A DNA stretch of 64,000 bases from Candidatus Villigracilis adiacens (GCA_016703605.1 JADJBU010000005.1:162714-226713); one strand, 5' to 3'. Shown: positions 40,819 through 49,905, numbered from the stretch's first letter. The notes: generated by a model not told the origin, from the letters alone. A program made the numbers and translations.

Positions 40819-41820
40819 ATGACCAAAGAGCGTGTCGCCCTGTACCTGCAAGATTCGCATGACCTGCGCGACGGGTTGGACTATGCAAGGTACGCCGAAG
40901 AGAAAGGTTTTGAAGCCGTCTGGCAGGCGGAAAGCCGACTCGTGCGCGATGCAATCGTGCCGATGGCTGGTTACGCGGCTGTGACGAACAGGATCAAGGT
41001 CGGTTCGGGCGTGATCAACAACTGGACGCGCAACATCGGTCTGCTTGCCGCGACTTTTCTTACGTTGGACGACCTCGCCCCGAACCGCATCATCTGCGGA
41101 TTGGGCGCATGGTGGGACCCGCTGGCGGCGAACGTCGGCATTGACCGCAAGAAGCCGTTGACTGCCATGAAGGAAACAGTACAGGTCATGCGGAAACTGC
41201 TCAACCTGGAGCGCGTCACCTTCGATGGCGAATTCATCCATGTGAAGGATATCGAACTGGACGTGGTCTACGGACGCCGCGAACCGCGCAATGTGCCGAT
41301 CATGATCGGCGCGACCGGCGACAAGATGATGGAACTCACCGGCGAAGTGGCGGACGGCGCGGTGCTCAATTACTGCGTTGCCCCCGAATACAACGACAAT
41401 GCGATGGAACTTCTGAATAACGGCTTGAAAAAGTCGGGGCGCAAGATGGAAGACTTCGACCGCCCGCAGTTGATCGTCTGCTCGGTGGACGAAAGCCACG
41501 AGAAAGCCATCGACTACAGCAAGATGCTGTTATGCCAGTACATCGCCCAGCAGCCGCATATCGCCAAAGCGTCGAATGTTTCAGACGATGTGGTTCAAAA
41601 GATTCAGTCCATTTTGGGCTGGCCCGCCACGAAGGAACAGGTGATGAAAGCCAAGGACCTTGTGCCGGATGAACTCGTCCACAAGATCACGGCGTCTGGC
41701 ACGCCCTCCGAAGCGAAAGCCAAAGTGGAAGAGTACAAAAAGCGCGGATGCACCTGTCCGATCCTCTACCCGGTGGGCGGAAATTTCAAATTGCTGATCG
41801 ATACCTTCGCGCAGAATTAA
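40819..41820 (+). CDS. LLM-class F420-dependent oxidoreductase
   Basis: 333 residues, TIM-barrel luciferase-like fold. Near-complete match to the methylene-H4MPT reductase-like branch: GLDYARYAEEKGFEAVWQAE (~20-39), AAVTNRIKVGSGVINNWTRN (~53-72), GLGAWWDPLAANVGI and NVPIMIGATGDKMMELTGE. These enzymes move hydride between F420 and diverse substrates; which one is not visible. It has its own leader with AAGGAG and lies between two terminators, so it is probably a single-gene unit next to the F420 operon. Confidence 0.88.
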   Translation: MTKERVALYLQDSHDLRDGLDYARYAEEKGFEAVWQAESRLVRDAIVPMAGYAAVTNRIKVGSGVINNWTRNIGLLAATFLTLDDLAPNRIICGLGAWWDPLAANVGIDRKKPLTAMKETVQVMRKLLNLERVTFDGEFIHVKDIELDVVYGRREPRNVPIMIGATGDKMMELTGEVADGAVLNYCVAPEYNDNAMELLNNGLKKSGRKMEDFDRPQLIVCSVDESHEKAIDYSKMLLCQYIAQQPHIAKASNVSDDVVQKIQSILGWPATKEQVMKAKDLVPDELVHKITASGTPSEAKAKVEEYKKRGCTCPILYPVGGNFKLLIDTFAQN

Positions 41821-41846
41821 GCTTTAATACCGTGCGCCTGAAATGC

Positions 41847-41875
41847 AAGAGCCGTATCATCTTGACACGGCTCTT
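41847..41875 (+). terminator. Terminator after the LLM gene
   Basis: AAGAGCCGT (41847-41855) and ACGGCTCTT (41867-41875), loop of 11. It is followed by TGCTTG, a short T-poor tail. Confidence 0.6.
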
Positions 41876-41919
41876 TGCTTGCCGTATACACAAAGAGAAA
41901 AGAATCAAGGAGACTTTGA

Positions 41920-42948
41920 ATGAAAGCACGAATCATTTCGCTTATCTCGCTGCTCGCCATTTTACTCGCGGCTTGCGCGCCAGCCGTCCCTGTCACCCAG
42001 TCCGCTGAAACCGAATCAGCCCCCGAGGTCCAGACGGAGCCGCCTGCCGTTACCGGGGAATCCGCCGCGGTGGAAAACGCCGGCACGCTTAAGATCGCCG
42101 TCCTGCCGATCATCGACGCGCTGCCGATGTACGTTGCCGAAGCCGAAGGTCTGTTCGCCAAACATGGCGTGGCGGTTGAATTCATCCCTGTGGCTTCCGC
42201 GCCGGAGCGCGATCAGTTACTTGCGGCGGGTCAGGCGGATGGGACGATCAACGAGACGCTTTCAGTGATGCTGTTCAATAAAGATTCCGCGCAAATGCAG
42301 GTTGTACGTTATGCGCTGCGACCGGGCGAAGGGTATCCGCATTTTCGCATCCTGGCTTCGGGGCAGAGCGGCATTACCGTCTCCTCTGAACTCAGGAATG
42401 TGGAGATCGGCGTCTCGCAGGGAACGATCATCGAATACGTCACCGAGCGCTTGCTGCAAACACAGGGACTATCTCCCGATGAAATCAAGACGATTGCCGT
42501 GCCGAAGATCCCCGACCGCATGGCGCTGCTCGGGTCGGGCGAACTTGCCGCGGCTGTGCTGCCCGACCCGCTGGCCTCGCTTGCGATGAGTCAGGGCGCG
42601 GTGAATGTGGTCGACGATTCGATGAACCCTGAATATGGTTTCAGCGTGTACTCTTTCCGCAGGGAAACGATTGATGCGAACCCCGAAGCAGTGAAGGCTT
42701 TCCTTGCGGCGATCGAAGAAGCGGCTGATCTCATCAACCTGGATTCGGCGAAATACACTGCCTTATTAAGCGACAAGGGACTCGTCCCGCCGCCGTTGCT
42801 CGAAACCTTTGCCGTGCCGCCTTTCCCCGATCAAGCCGTGCCCACCGAGGCGGAATGGAATGACGGACTGGCGTGGCTCAAGGAAAAAGGGATTTTGAGC
42901 GCGGATGTGAGTTACGCCGATTCGGTCAACGGGTCGCTTCTGCCGTAA
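41920..42948 (+). CDS. ABC transporter substrate-binding lipoprotein (NitT/TauT-like)
   Basis: 342 residues. A lipoprotein signal MKARIISLISLLAILLAAC with cysteine 19 as the lipid site. The mature part is a NMT1/periplasmic-binding type II fold (LKIAVLPIIDALPMYVAEAE; IGVSQGTIIEYVTERLL; PDPLASLAMSQGA). AAGGAG precedes the ATG. It is the first gene of a three-gene importer with the ATPase and permease. Substrates of this class include sulfonates, nitrate, thiamine precursors and aromatics; nothing here decides which. Confidence 0.88.
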   Translation: MKARIISLISLLAILLAACAPAVPVTQSAETESAPEVQTEPPAVTGESAAVENAGTLKIAVLPIIDALPMYVAEAEGLFAKHGVAVEFIPVASAPERDQLLAAGQADGTINETLSVMLFNKDSAQMQVVRYALRPGEGYPHFRILASGQSGITVSSELRNVEIGVSQGTIIEYVTERLLQTQGLSPDEIKTIAVPKIPDRMALLGSGELAAAVLPDPLASLAMSQGAVNVVDDSMNPEYGFSVYSFRRETIDANPEAVKAFLAAIEEAADLINLDSAKYTALLSDKGLVPPPLLETFAVPPFPDQAVPTEAEWNDGLAWLKEKGILSADVSYADSVNGSLLP

Positions 42949-42958
42949 TCCGCTTATT

Positions 42959-42992
42959 AGACCTGACAGGTTTCCAAAAACCTGTCAGGTCT
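42959..42992. repeat. AGACCTGACAGG palindrome between transporter genes
   Basis: AGACCTGACAGGTTT (42959-42973) and AAACCTGTCAGGTCT (42978-42992) with a 4-base loop: perfect 15-base arms. It is a short, intergenic member of the family found in the hsdS array. It lies 10 bases after the lipoprotein stop and 6 before the next start; as a strong hairpin it could set the ratio of binding protein to ATPase. Confidence 0.85.
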
Positions 42993-42998
42993 CTTATC

Positions 42999-43769
42999 AT
43001 GATAAACATCCAATCGCTCACCTTCGGGTACGCCGATCACCCGCCGCTCTTCCAGAACTTCAACTGGAAGATCACGCGCGGCGAGACGTGGGCAATTCTC
43101 GGTCCTTCGGGCTGCGGCAAGACCACGCTGTTGTATTTGCTGGCCGGGTTGAAGTTCCCGGCATCTGGTTCAGCGCAGATCGACGGCGAACACATCACCC
43201 GTCCGCGCCCGCAAAGCGGATTGATCCTTCAAGACTACGGCTTGTTACCGTGGTCTACTGTGCGCGAGAATGTGGCGTTGGGACTGAACGTCCGCAAATT
43301 TTACGGCGCAGACGGCAAACACGCGCCGGATGATTTCATCCCCAAAAACAATATCGAGAATTGGATTCAACGCCTCGGCTTGGGCGAAGCGGCGGATAAA
43401 TTCCCGGCTCAACTTTCGGGCGGGCAGCGTCAGCGGACGGCGATTGCCCGCACGCTCGTCCTCGAACCGGACCTGCTCCTGATGGATGAGCCTTTTTCTT
43501 CGCTGGATGCGATCACCCGCGACGACCTGCAGCGCCTGACGCTCTCGCTGTGCGAAGAAAAAAATATCATACTGGTGATCGTCACCCATGCCATCGAAGA
43601 GGCCGCGGCGCTGGGAAAAAAGATTCTTTTATTGGGTACGCCGCCCAATCAAAATCCGCGCATTTTCGAGAATCCGAACGCGGGCAGGGACGGATATCAG
43701 AACACTTCCGATTTCCAGGACCTGTGCAGGGAACTTAGAAACGAAATGCAAACACGGAGCGCGCAATGA
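42999..43769 (+). CDS. ABC transporter ATP-binding protein (NitT/TauT-like)
   Basis: 256 residues from ATG at 42999 (MINIQSLTFGYADHPPLF). Walker A GPSGCGKTTLL, Q-loop LILQDYGLLPWSTVREN (the LPW motif typical of the SsuB/TauB class), signature LSGGQRQRTAIAR, Walker B LLLMDEPFSSLD and H-loop VTHAIEE. An upstream extension would read through the palindrome and the lipoprotein 3' end, so the internal ATG is preferred. It overlaps the permease start by 4 bases. Confidence 0.93.
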   Translation: MINIQSLTFGYADHPPLFQNFNWKITRGETWAILGPSGCGKTTLLYLLAGLKFPASGSAQIDGEHITRPRPQSGLILQDYGLLPWSTVRENVALGLNVRKFYGADGKHAPDDFIPKNNIENWIQRLGLGEAADKFPAQLSGGQRQRTAIARTLVLEPDLLLMDEPFSSLDAITRDDLQRLTLSLCEEKNIILVIVTHAIEEAAALGKKILLLGTPPNQNPRIFENPNAGRDGYQNTSDFQDLCRELRNEMQTRSAQ

Positions 43770-44506
43770 AACGGCGCGACGTCCTTCTCGCGGCGGCGGC
43801 GATCCTTGCGACCTGGCAGGTTGCGGCGATGATCGTATCCATGCCCATTTTGCCAACTCCGTTGACGGTGTTTGTGGTCTTCTTCAAAGAATTGCAAAAC
43901 GGGTTATTGATTCATTTCGCCGTCAGTTTGTGGCGCGTGACGGCGGGGATGCTGCTCTCGGCGCTGGCGGCGGCTCCGGCGGGGCTGGTCATTGGCGGCT
44001 CGAAACGGTTGAACCGCATTTTCGCCCCCGTCATCTATTTGCTCTATCCGATTCCAAAAGTGGTCTTCGTGCCGGTCATCATCTTATTTTTGGGGATCGG
44101 CGATACGTCCAAGATCGTCATCATGTTCCTGATCCTGTTTTTTCAGATCGTGGTGCTGGTGCGCGACCAGGCGAGCGGGATCGCACCGCAGTTGATTCAA
44201 AGCCTGCAAAGCCTCGGCGCGGGCAGACGGGCGCTCTTCCGCTTCATTTACCTGCCCGCAAGCCTGCCCGCCATTCTGACAGCGTTAAGACAGTCGATTG
44301 GCACGGCGGTGGCGGTGTTGTACATCACCGAACTTTCAGCCACAAAATACGGGTTGGGATATTACATCTACTATCGCGGCAGCACGCTGCTGGATTACCC
44401 GTCCATGTATGCGGGGGTGATCGCGATGAGTCTGTTGGGGTTGGGGATGTATTTCAGTGTGGACTGGCTGGAACGGAAGTGGTGCGGGTGGAAGTTTGTG
44501 AGTTAG
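43766..44506 (+). CDS. ABC transporter permease (NitT/TauT-like)
   Basis: 246 residues, six membrane helices of the binding-protein-dependent permease fold, with the EAA-like loop QSLQSLGAGRRALFRFIYLP (~147-166) that contacts the ATPase. Start overlaps the ATPase stop (ATGA). It completes the importer. Confidence 0.9.
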   Translation: MKRRDVLLAAAAILATWQVAAMIVSMPILPTPLTVFVVFFKELQNGLLIHFAVSLWRVTAGMLLSALAAAPAGLVIGGSKRLNRIFAPVIYLLYPIPKVVFVPVIILFLGIGDTSKIVIMFLILFFQIVVLVRDQASGIAPQLIQSLQSLGAGRRALFRFIYLPASLPAILTALRQSIGTAVAVLYITELSATKYGLGYYIYYRGSTLLDYPSMYAGVIAMSLLGLGMYFSVDWLERKWCGWKFVS

Positions 44507-44511
44507 GTGGG

Positions 44512-44545
44512 GTAGTTGAGTAGTTGAGTAGTTTGATAGTTGGTA
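44512..44545. repeat. TAGTTGAG repeat between convergent genes
   Basis: Three to four copies of GTAGTTGA/GTAGTTTGATAGTTG in the 43-base gap between the permease and menA, which converge here. Same simple-repeat class as the intragenic ones. Confidence 0.6.
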
Positions 44546-44549
44546 AGTT

Positions 44550-45443
44550 TTAAGAAAGGAAGAGCCCAAGCCAAAAGAACATGCTGAATAAAAATGCGGT
44601 TTGACCTGTACCAGCAAGGGCGGCATTAAGCGGGCGTCCTTTTTGGGTGAGAACCACCCGCAGGGTGCGGATGGCAATCGGCAAAGATAAGCAAGCCAGC
44701 AACCCGCCAACTGGAATAACCTCCATTACAAAAAGCAACAGAAGGGTTAAATAAGCAACTCCCATGCAAAGGATATATTCCAGCTTTGTGCCTTTTTCGC
44801 CGAATCGTACTGCCAGTGTGTGCTTGCTTGCTTTGCGGTCGCTTTCAAGATCGCGCAAGTTGTTCACCACCAAAATGGCAGTAACGATCAAGCCAATGGG
44901 CGCAGACATCCACCATGCCGCGGCGCTGACTGAACCAACCTGCACAAAATACGTCCCTGCCACGGCGGCGACGCCAAAGAAGATGAAGACGAAGACATCT
45001 CCCAAGCCGTGATAACCCAGCGGATACGGTCCGCCGGTATAGGCTACAGCGGAGAGAATGGCGGCAGCGCCGAGCAGGATCACGGTCCAGCCGCGAAGCG
45101 AGGCGAGGTACAAGCCAAACAGAATCGCCAGCCCGATGATGACCGCCAGTCCGCGTTTGACCTGGGTCGGGGTCAACATCCCAGCCTGGGTCACGCGCAC
45201 GGGTCCCAATCGTTCGGGGGTATCCGCGCCACGCTCGAAATCAAAGACATCGTTTGCCACATTGCTTGCAATTTGCAATAACAGCGCCACCATCAACGCG
45301 GCAAGCGCGGGAAGGATCTGAAACGAACCGTCGAGCCACGCCAACGCGCTGCCCATCGTCACGCCGGATGCGGCGGCAGGCAGTGTGCGCGGGCGAATCG
45401 CAAGCCACCAAATTTGAATTGGATTCATTTTTTCCTGTGTCAT
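44550..45443 (-). CDS. menA: 1,4-dihydroxy-2-naphthoate polyprenyltransferase
   Basis: 297 residues from the second ATG of an ATGATG pair, which has GAGG at the best spacing. Attaches the isoprenoid tail to dihydroxynaphthoate in menaquinone synthesis; integral membrane. The UbiA-type aspartate motifs are present (ASNVANDVFDFERGAD near residue 67-82; VNNLRDLESDRKASKHTLAV), with about eight helices. The divergent neighbour menG performs the next step. Confidence 0.92.
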   Translation of the reverse strand: MTQEKMNPIQIWWLAIRPRTLPAAASGVTMGSALAWLDGSFQILPALAALMVALLLQIASNVANDVFDFERGADTPERLGPVRVTQAGMLTPTQVKRGLAVIIGLAILFGLYLASLRGWTVILLGAAAILSAVAYTGGPYPLGYHGLGDVFVFIFFGVAAVAGTYFVQVGSVSAAAWWMSAPIGLIVTAILVVNNLRDLESDRKASKHTLAVRFGEKGTKLEYILCMGVAYLTLLLLFVMEVIPVGGLLACLSLPIAIRTLRVVLTQKGRPLNAALAGTGQTAFLFSMFFWLGLFLS

Positions 45444-45553
45444 CATGTCCTCATTTTCCAACGTCGGGAGACGCTGGACTCCGGGATATCGGACTCCGAG
45501 CCGCCGCAGTATATCATGCCCGTTGTCGTATAATCGGCGAACCAGGAGACCCT

Positions 45554-46246
45554 ATGACCCAACTGACCGGGCACGAACGCGCCCAATACGTTCAATCCAT
45601 GTTCACAAAGATCGCGCATCGCTACGACCTGATGAATCGACTCATGACCGGCGGAATGGATATCCGCTGGCGGAAGGAAGTGATTCAACTGGCGAAGGTA
45701 CGTCCCAACGCCTCTTTGCTGGACCTCGGAACGGGCACCGGTGATTTAGCCCGCGAGGCGCTGACACAGTTCCCCAAAGCCCGCGTCACCGCGGCGGATT
45801 TTACGCTGGAGATGATGCGCGTCGGAAAGAAAAACGGCGACCTGAACTTTTCCTCCGCCGATGCATTGAACCTGCCCTTCAAGGACAAGACCTTCGACGC
45901 AGTGGTCTCCGGTTTTTTGATGCGCAACGTGACCGACGTTCAGCAGGCGTTGAAGGAGCAACACCGCATCCTTAAACCGGGCGGACGAATCGTCATCCTC
46001 GATACCACGCGCCCGAAGAAGAACCTGCTTTCGCCCTTTATCAAGTTTCACATGCACGTCATCATTCCCTTCGTGGGCGGACTGCTCTCGGGAATGCGCG
46101 ACGCATATGAATACCTGCCCGACACCACTGAAAATTTTCTAACCGCCGAGGCGCTGACCGTTCGCATGGTGGCAGTTGGGTTTAGAAAAGTAAACTTCAA
46201 ACGGCTGATGTTCGGGACGATTGCGATCCACTGGGGGGAGAAGTAA
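45554..46246 (+). CDS. menG: Demethylmenaquinone methyltransferase
   Basis: 230 residues from the ATG at 45554 (AGGAG 6 bases before). SAM-dependent C-methylation that finishes menaquinone. Motifs YVQSMFTKIAHRYDLMNRLM (~12-31), LLDLGTGTGDLA (motif I), FDAVVSGFLMRNVTDVQQAL and AHRIL-like KPGGRIVILDTTRP. Homologous to UbiE; menG is the better name because menA is adjacent and no ubiquinone genes are seen. A TATAAT box sits at about 45526. The stop overlaps the thioesterase start. Confidence 0.92.
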   Translation: MTQLTGHERAQYVQSMFTKIAHRYDLMNRLMTGGMDIRWRKEVIQLAKVRPNASLLDLGTGTGDLAREALTQFPKARVTAADFTLEMMRVGKKNGDLNFSSADALNLPFKDKTFDAVVSGFLMRNVTDVQQALKEQHRILKPGGRIVILDTTRPKKNLLSPFIKFHMHVIIPFVGGLLSGMRDAYEYLPDTTENFLTAEALTVRMVAVGFRKVNFKRLMFGTIAIHWGEK

Positions 46247-46722
46247 TGGGCAAAACAAAACAACCCAACTCGCGCCATTGTTTCATTTGCGGCGTGGAAA
46301 ACCCCGCCGGCTTGCATTTGCATTTTTACGAGACCGAGCCCGGCGTGATCGAAACGCAGTACACCGCGCCGGAACATTTCGAAGGCTATCCGGGCGTGCT
46401 GCACGGCGGCATCGTCGCCGCGATCATCGATGAAGTATCGGGGCGGGCATACATGGGCAGCGACCCGGCGAATCCGCGCTTTATGTTTACGGGGAAGCTG
46501 GAGATCAAGTATCGCAAGAATGTGCCAATTGGGAGGGGATTAAAGATCATCGGCAGGGTCATCGAGAACAAGGGGCGCATTGCCAAAGCCTGGGGCGGAA
46601 TCTACGACGCGGAAACGGACGAACTCCTCGCCGAAGGGACGGGGATGCACATCAACGTCCCTGAAGATCAACTCGATCTGAGCAAACTGGAAGAACTCGG
46701 CTGGAAAGTCTACCCGGATTGA
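46246..46722 (+). CDS. PaaI-family thioesterase
   Basis: 158 residues, hotdog fold. A CFICGVENPAGLHLHFYE N-terminus and the catalytic segment YPGVLHGGIVAAIIDEVSGR (HGG ... E). Members hydrolyse acyl-CoA or acyl-carrier thioesters. The ATG overlaps the menG stop by one base, so it is translated with menG. The cysteine pair at the start (SRHCFICGVENP) is common in this subfamily. It may serve DHNA-CoA hydrolysis for menaquinone, which is an inference from position only. Confidence 0.85.
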   Translation: MGKTKQPNSRHCFICGVENPAGLHLHFYETEPGVIETQYTAPEHFEGYPGVLHGGIVAAIIDEVSGRAYMGSDPANPRFMFTGKLEIKYRKNVPIGRGLKIIGRVIENKGRIAKAWGGIYDAETDELLAEGTGMHINVPEDQLDLSKLEELGWKVYPD

Positions 46723-46810
46723 CAGGCGGACGATTGACCGGAGACCCCGATTCAGCGTCCACGGTCTTTATTTTGCCCGTTACCTTTTCCCCTCCTCCTG
46801 CAACATACAC

Positions 46811-46822
46811 TTGTGTACACAA
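46811..46822. promoter_or_regulatory. Palindrome upstream of the sigma factor gene
   Basis: TTGTGTACACAA, a perfect 12-base palindrome 14 bases before the sigma-factor ATG. It could be a regulator site overlapping the promoter. No further copy seen. Confidence 0.3.
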
Positions 46823-46836
46823 ACCGCAGGAGGTAT

Positions 46837-47409
46837 ATGACCACCCTAATGAATATGGAAATCAAAGAACTCGACGAAGATGATCTTGCCCACAAGGCGG
46901 CGAGCCATGCGGATGCGTTCGCCGAACTGTACCGCGCGCATGTGACGAAGGTATACCGTTATTTCATGGCGCACATCGGCAATGTGAAGGACGCTGAAGA
47001 CCTGACCTCGCAGACGTTCACGGCGGCGCTCGAAGGCATCCGCTCGTTTCGGGGCGACGGCTCGTTTGCGGCGTGGATCATGGGAATCGCCTCAAGGAAG
47101 AGACTCATGTTCTTTCGCGGCAACCGGTTCGAGGTCCCGTTGGAGGCGGCGGAGCATTACCCCAGCCCCAGCCTGCCCACAGACAAAGCCGCCATGCGGC
47201 GCATCCGGCTCGAATCCATTGCCCGCGCGCTCCGCCAACTCTCGCCCGAACGCGCCGAAGCGCTTGTGCTGGTTTACTTCGGCGGGTTGACTCATATCGA
47301 AGCGTCGCGCGTGATGAAGAAAAGCGAAGCCTCGCTAAAAATGCTCGTCTCACGCGGGTTGCAAGACCTGCGCGAACGAACCTCCCTCGGAATGGAGGTG
47401 GAAGAATGA
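46837..47409 (+). CDS. RNA polymerase sigma-70 factor, ECF type
   Basis: 190 residues from ATG at 46837, which has AGGAGG 3 bases before its spacing run. Region 2: FAELYRAHVTKVYRYFMAHI and DAEDLTSQTFTAALEGIRSF (~28-75); region 4: LRQLSPERAEALVLVYFGGL and HIEASRVMKKSEASLKMLVS (~130-175). The stop overlaps the next gene (ATGA), which has a transmembrane anchor and a cytosolic N-terminus and may act as its anti-sigma partner. A longer start at 46813 lacks a ribosome-binding site. Confidence 0.9.
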   Translation: MTTLMNMEIKELDEDDLAHKAASHADAFAELYRAHVTKVYRYFMAHIGNVKDAEDLTSQTFTAALEGIRSFRGDGSFAAWIMGIASRKRLMFFRGNRFEVPLEAAEHYPSPSLPTDKAAMRRIRLESIARALRQLSPERAEALVLVYFGGLTHIEASRVMKKSEASLKMLVSRGLQDLRERTSLGMEVEE

Positions 47410-49901
47410 ATGATCCTGATAAAAACCGCGACATTGAAAATTTATTGATCGAAGCCTCGGAAGAGACCCAGCCCAACCCGGTCTTCAAAGCGGAGTTGGA
47501 GCAAAACCTACGCGCCGCGCACAAACCACGCACGGCGTTTTCATGGAACTGGAAGGGGCTGTTTCCCACGCTGACGGGAATCGGCGCGCTGGCGGCATTG
47601 GCGTTTTTCATGGTCTGGCTGATCACAACGCTGAAACCGGAGGGACATGTTGGCAGCGGCGACGAAACCCCCGCTGCCACGCCCACCCCGGGCGCGGTCA
47701 TTGACCCGAACATCACGCCTGAAGGAGACTCCGAAGGCGGGTACGACTTCCACGGTGGAAAATTATTCCTCGCCGCGCCTTTGCCGGATTCGCCAGCCGC
47801 CGCGAATGTGTACGACTTCGTCAGCGACCCGCCCGCCACGCTGGAAGAGGCGCGGACATTGGCGGAGCAGTTTGGGATTCAGGGCGAAATTTATACAACC
47901 GCGTCCGCCGGGCTGCCCGACCAGACCGTTTACGTCGCTTCGGACGGCAAACGCATGTTGACCGTTTATACCGTCAACTACTTCACCTACCTGCCGGACG
48001 CCAGGCGGCTCTATCGCGTCAACGGCAACCTCCCGGTTGAAAATGCCGAGGCGGTCATCGCGGAATTTCTGGGCGCAAACGGATTCGATTTCCCGTATGT
48101 GATTGGGGAATCTGCCATGCCCGGAATGTACGAGTTGTATGAAACCGCGCCGGATGGATTGCCGATCCGCTTCGATTCTCCGTCCATGCGCGTCTACTTC
48201 GGCGGGGACGGTGAAGTGGTTTCGCTGGATGCGACTCTCAAACATTACGATCCCAGCCCGGTCGGCGAATACGGAATTATCAGCGCGCAGGAAGCGTTGG
48301 ACGCCCTGCTGGATGAATCCGGGAACTCCGCTTCGTTTTTAGAGATGGGATATTCCACCGATTACGAGCCGCCCCAACAATGGTATCGGGAATACCCGGA
48401 CAACCAGACCGTCTCGATCTCCGGCTCGATCTCATCCTACGCCGCCGCCATCCCCGGCGGGAACAGCCTCTACCTGTTGGACGGCATTCCGCTGAGTGGA
48501 AATACAGACGGATTGGAATCCCTGAACGATTACATCTTCGCGCAGGCGACCGGTCAATTCGTGGTCGAGGACGGCATTCGCAGGTTCGTCGTCGAGTCGT
48601 TGAACATGGACGCGGAACCGGCGTACGTCTCCGGTTCGCTGAGAAGCGAAGACGGCGCAATCATCCTCACCAGCGATCTGGACGGGACGGAATACATCCT
48701 TGCCGACGCGCCTGCCGACCTGCCCTTGAACACGGAGATCGGCGTCTCATATCTGGGCGTCAGCGGCGTGGTCGTTGACGGAGTCATGGACTGGACGAAC
48801 ATCCATTTTTCAGAAGACGCCAACAACATGGGCGGCGGAGGAGGCGGGGGCGGGGCGGGATTCCGTAAACTCAATTTGAGCGGCGAGCCGATGCCCTTCC
48901 CCACGCCCATCCCCGCGAACGAGCAATACACCCCGGCGGAAATCGCCAGTTTCATAAAGTACGCCGTCCAGGATGGCGACACGCTGGCAGGCATCGCTGA
49001 AAAATTCGGCGTGACCGTCGAAGAACTGATGAGCGTCAATTTCATCACCGACCCGTCCCTGATCTCCATTGGCTGGGTATTGACCATTCCCGGCGTGCCA
49101 GCCCCCACACGGCTGGAAAATGCGCGCGGAGTCGTGCAGATCAACCTCTTCATCCTGCCCGACGATTCGCTGCGAGCCGACTACTGGTTCGCCGCCGAAG
49201 ACGGTCAATGGTACTATTCGCTCGAAGGCGAAAATCTGGAGCCGTTACAGCAGTTTGTGAACCGACCCGTCGCCATCACAGGAAACGTCCGCTTTGGCGA
49301 GCAGGGCGAAACCTATCTCGAAGTGGAATCCTTCGAGCCGCTCTACCCGAATCTGCAATTCCAAATCCTCAAAGGTACGCAGGAGGCGTCGCAGATCAAC
49401 GGAAACCCGGTTGTATTGTTCACCAGCGAAGGGACGACTTACGTGCAACTGATTTCGACCGGCGTCTTCCCGGACCAGAACAGCTACTACGATACCGAAG
49501 TCCTCATCGAAGCGTTGATCGTCCCCGGCGAAGCCTACGCGGGCTACCCGACAGTTCGCGTTTTTAATACCGCGCCGGCGATCAACCCCATCAACGGCAA
49601 ACCCTCCGATCTGCCCATCATGGCGGATAAACTCCAACCCATACCGGACCCCTTCGGCGGTGAGCCGTACTCGCAGCCCGATCTCGTCATCGAAAGGATA
49701 GAGCTGGCGTATTACGCTCCCAGCGCCAACATGCTCTACGCCTCGCCGTCCGGTGAATTCACCCCGGATCTGTACGTCCAGCCCGTCTGGCACTTTCACG
49801 GACGGTACGCCAACGGCAGCAACATTGTGGATTTCTACATCCAGGCGCTCGACCGGGAATTCCTATCGCCGGAGTACGACCAGTTTTTTTCGGGAGGCTG
49901 A
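47406..49901 (+). CDS. Membrane-anchored LysM protein, possible anti-sigma factor
   Basis: 831 residues. A ~50-residue cytosolic N-terminus rich in charged residues (IENLLIEASEETQPNPVFKA), one membrane helix (PTLTGIGALAALAFFMVWLI, ~56-75) and a large extracytoplasmic part. The latter has a Pro/Thr/Glu linker, two ~150-residue beta-rich regions, a Gly-rich tract (MGGGGGGGGAGF near 478) and a LysM domain (YAVQDGDTLAGIAEKFGVTV...SIGWVLTIPG, ~517-563). LysM binds peptidoglycan. Position and topology suggest an anti-sigma/sensor role for the ECF factor. Reading upstream to 47073 would run through the sigma-factor gene in another frame and is not supported. Confidence 0.8.
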   Translation: MNDPDKNRDIENLLIEASEETQPNPVFKAELEQNLRAAHKPRTAFSWNWKGLFPTLTGIGALAALAFFMVWLITTLKPEGHVGSGDETPAATPTPGAVIDPNITPEGDSEGGYDFHGGKLFLAAPLPDSPAAANVYDFVSDPPATLEEARTLAEQFGIQGEIYTTASAGLPDQTVYVASDGKRMLTVYTVNYFTYLPDARRLYRVNGNLPVENAEAVIAEFLGANGFDFPYVIGESAMPGMYELYETAPDGLPIRFDSPSMRVYFGGDGEVVSLDATLKHYDPSPVGEYGIISAQEALDALLDESGNSASFLEMGYSTDYEPPQQWYREYPDNQTVSISGSISSYAAAIPGGNSLYLLDGIPLSGNTDGLESLNDYIFAQATGQFVVEDGIRRFVVESLNMDAEPAYVSGSLRSEDGAIILTSDLDGTEYILADAPADLPLNTEIGVSYLGVSGVVVDGVMDWTNIHFSEDANNMGGGGGGGGAGFRKLNLSGEPMPFPTPIPANEQYTPAEIASFIKYAVQDGDTLAGIAEKFGVTVEELMSVNFITDPSLISIGWVLTIPGVPAPTRLENARGVVQINLFILPDDSLRADYWFAAEDGQWYYSLEGENLEPLQQFVNRPVAITGNVRFGEQGETYLEVESFEPLYPNLQFQILKGTQEASQINGNPVVLFTSEGTTYVQLISTGVFPDQNSYYDTEVLIEALIVPGEAYAGYPTVRVFNTAPAINPINGKPSDLPIMADKLQPIPDPFGGEPYSQPDLVIERIELAYYAPSANMLYASPSGEFTPDLYVQPVWHFHGRYANGSNIVDFYIQALDREFLSPEYDQFFSGG

Positions 49902-49905
49902 GTAG

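Noticed and set aside
42873..42998. Longer N-terminus for the ABC ATPase
   Set aside because: Runs through the lipoprotein gene end and a palindrome; ABC homology begins at the ATG at 42999.
47073..47405. Longer N-terminus for the LysM protein
   Set aside because: Would be translated from the sigma-factor gene in another frame; the ATGA overlap gives a better start.
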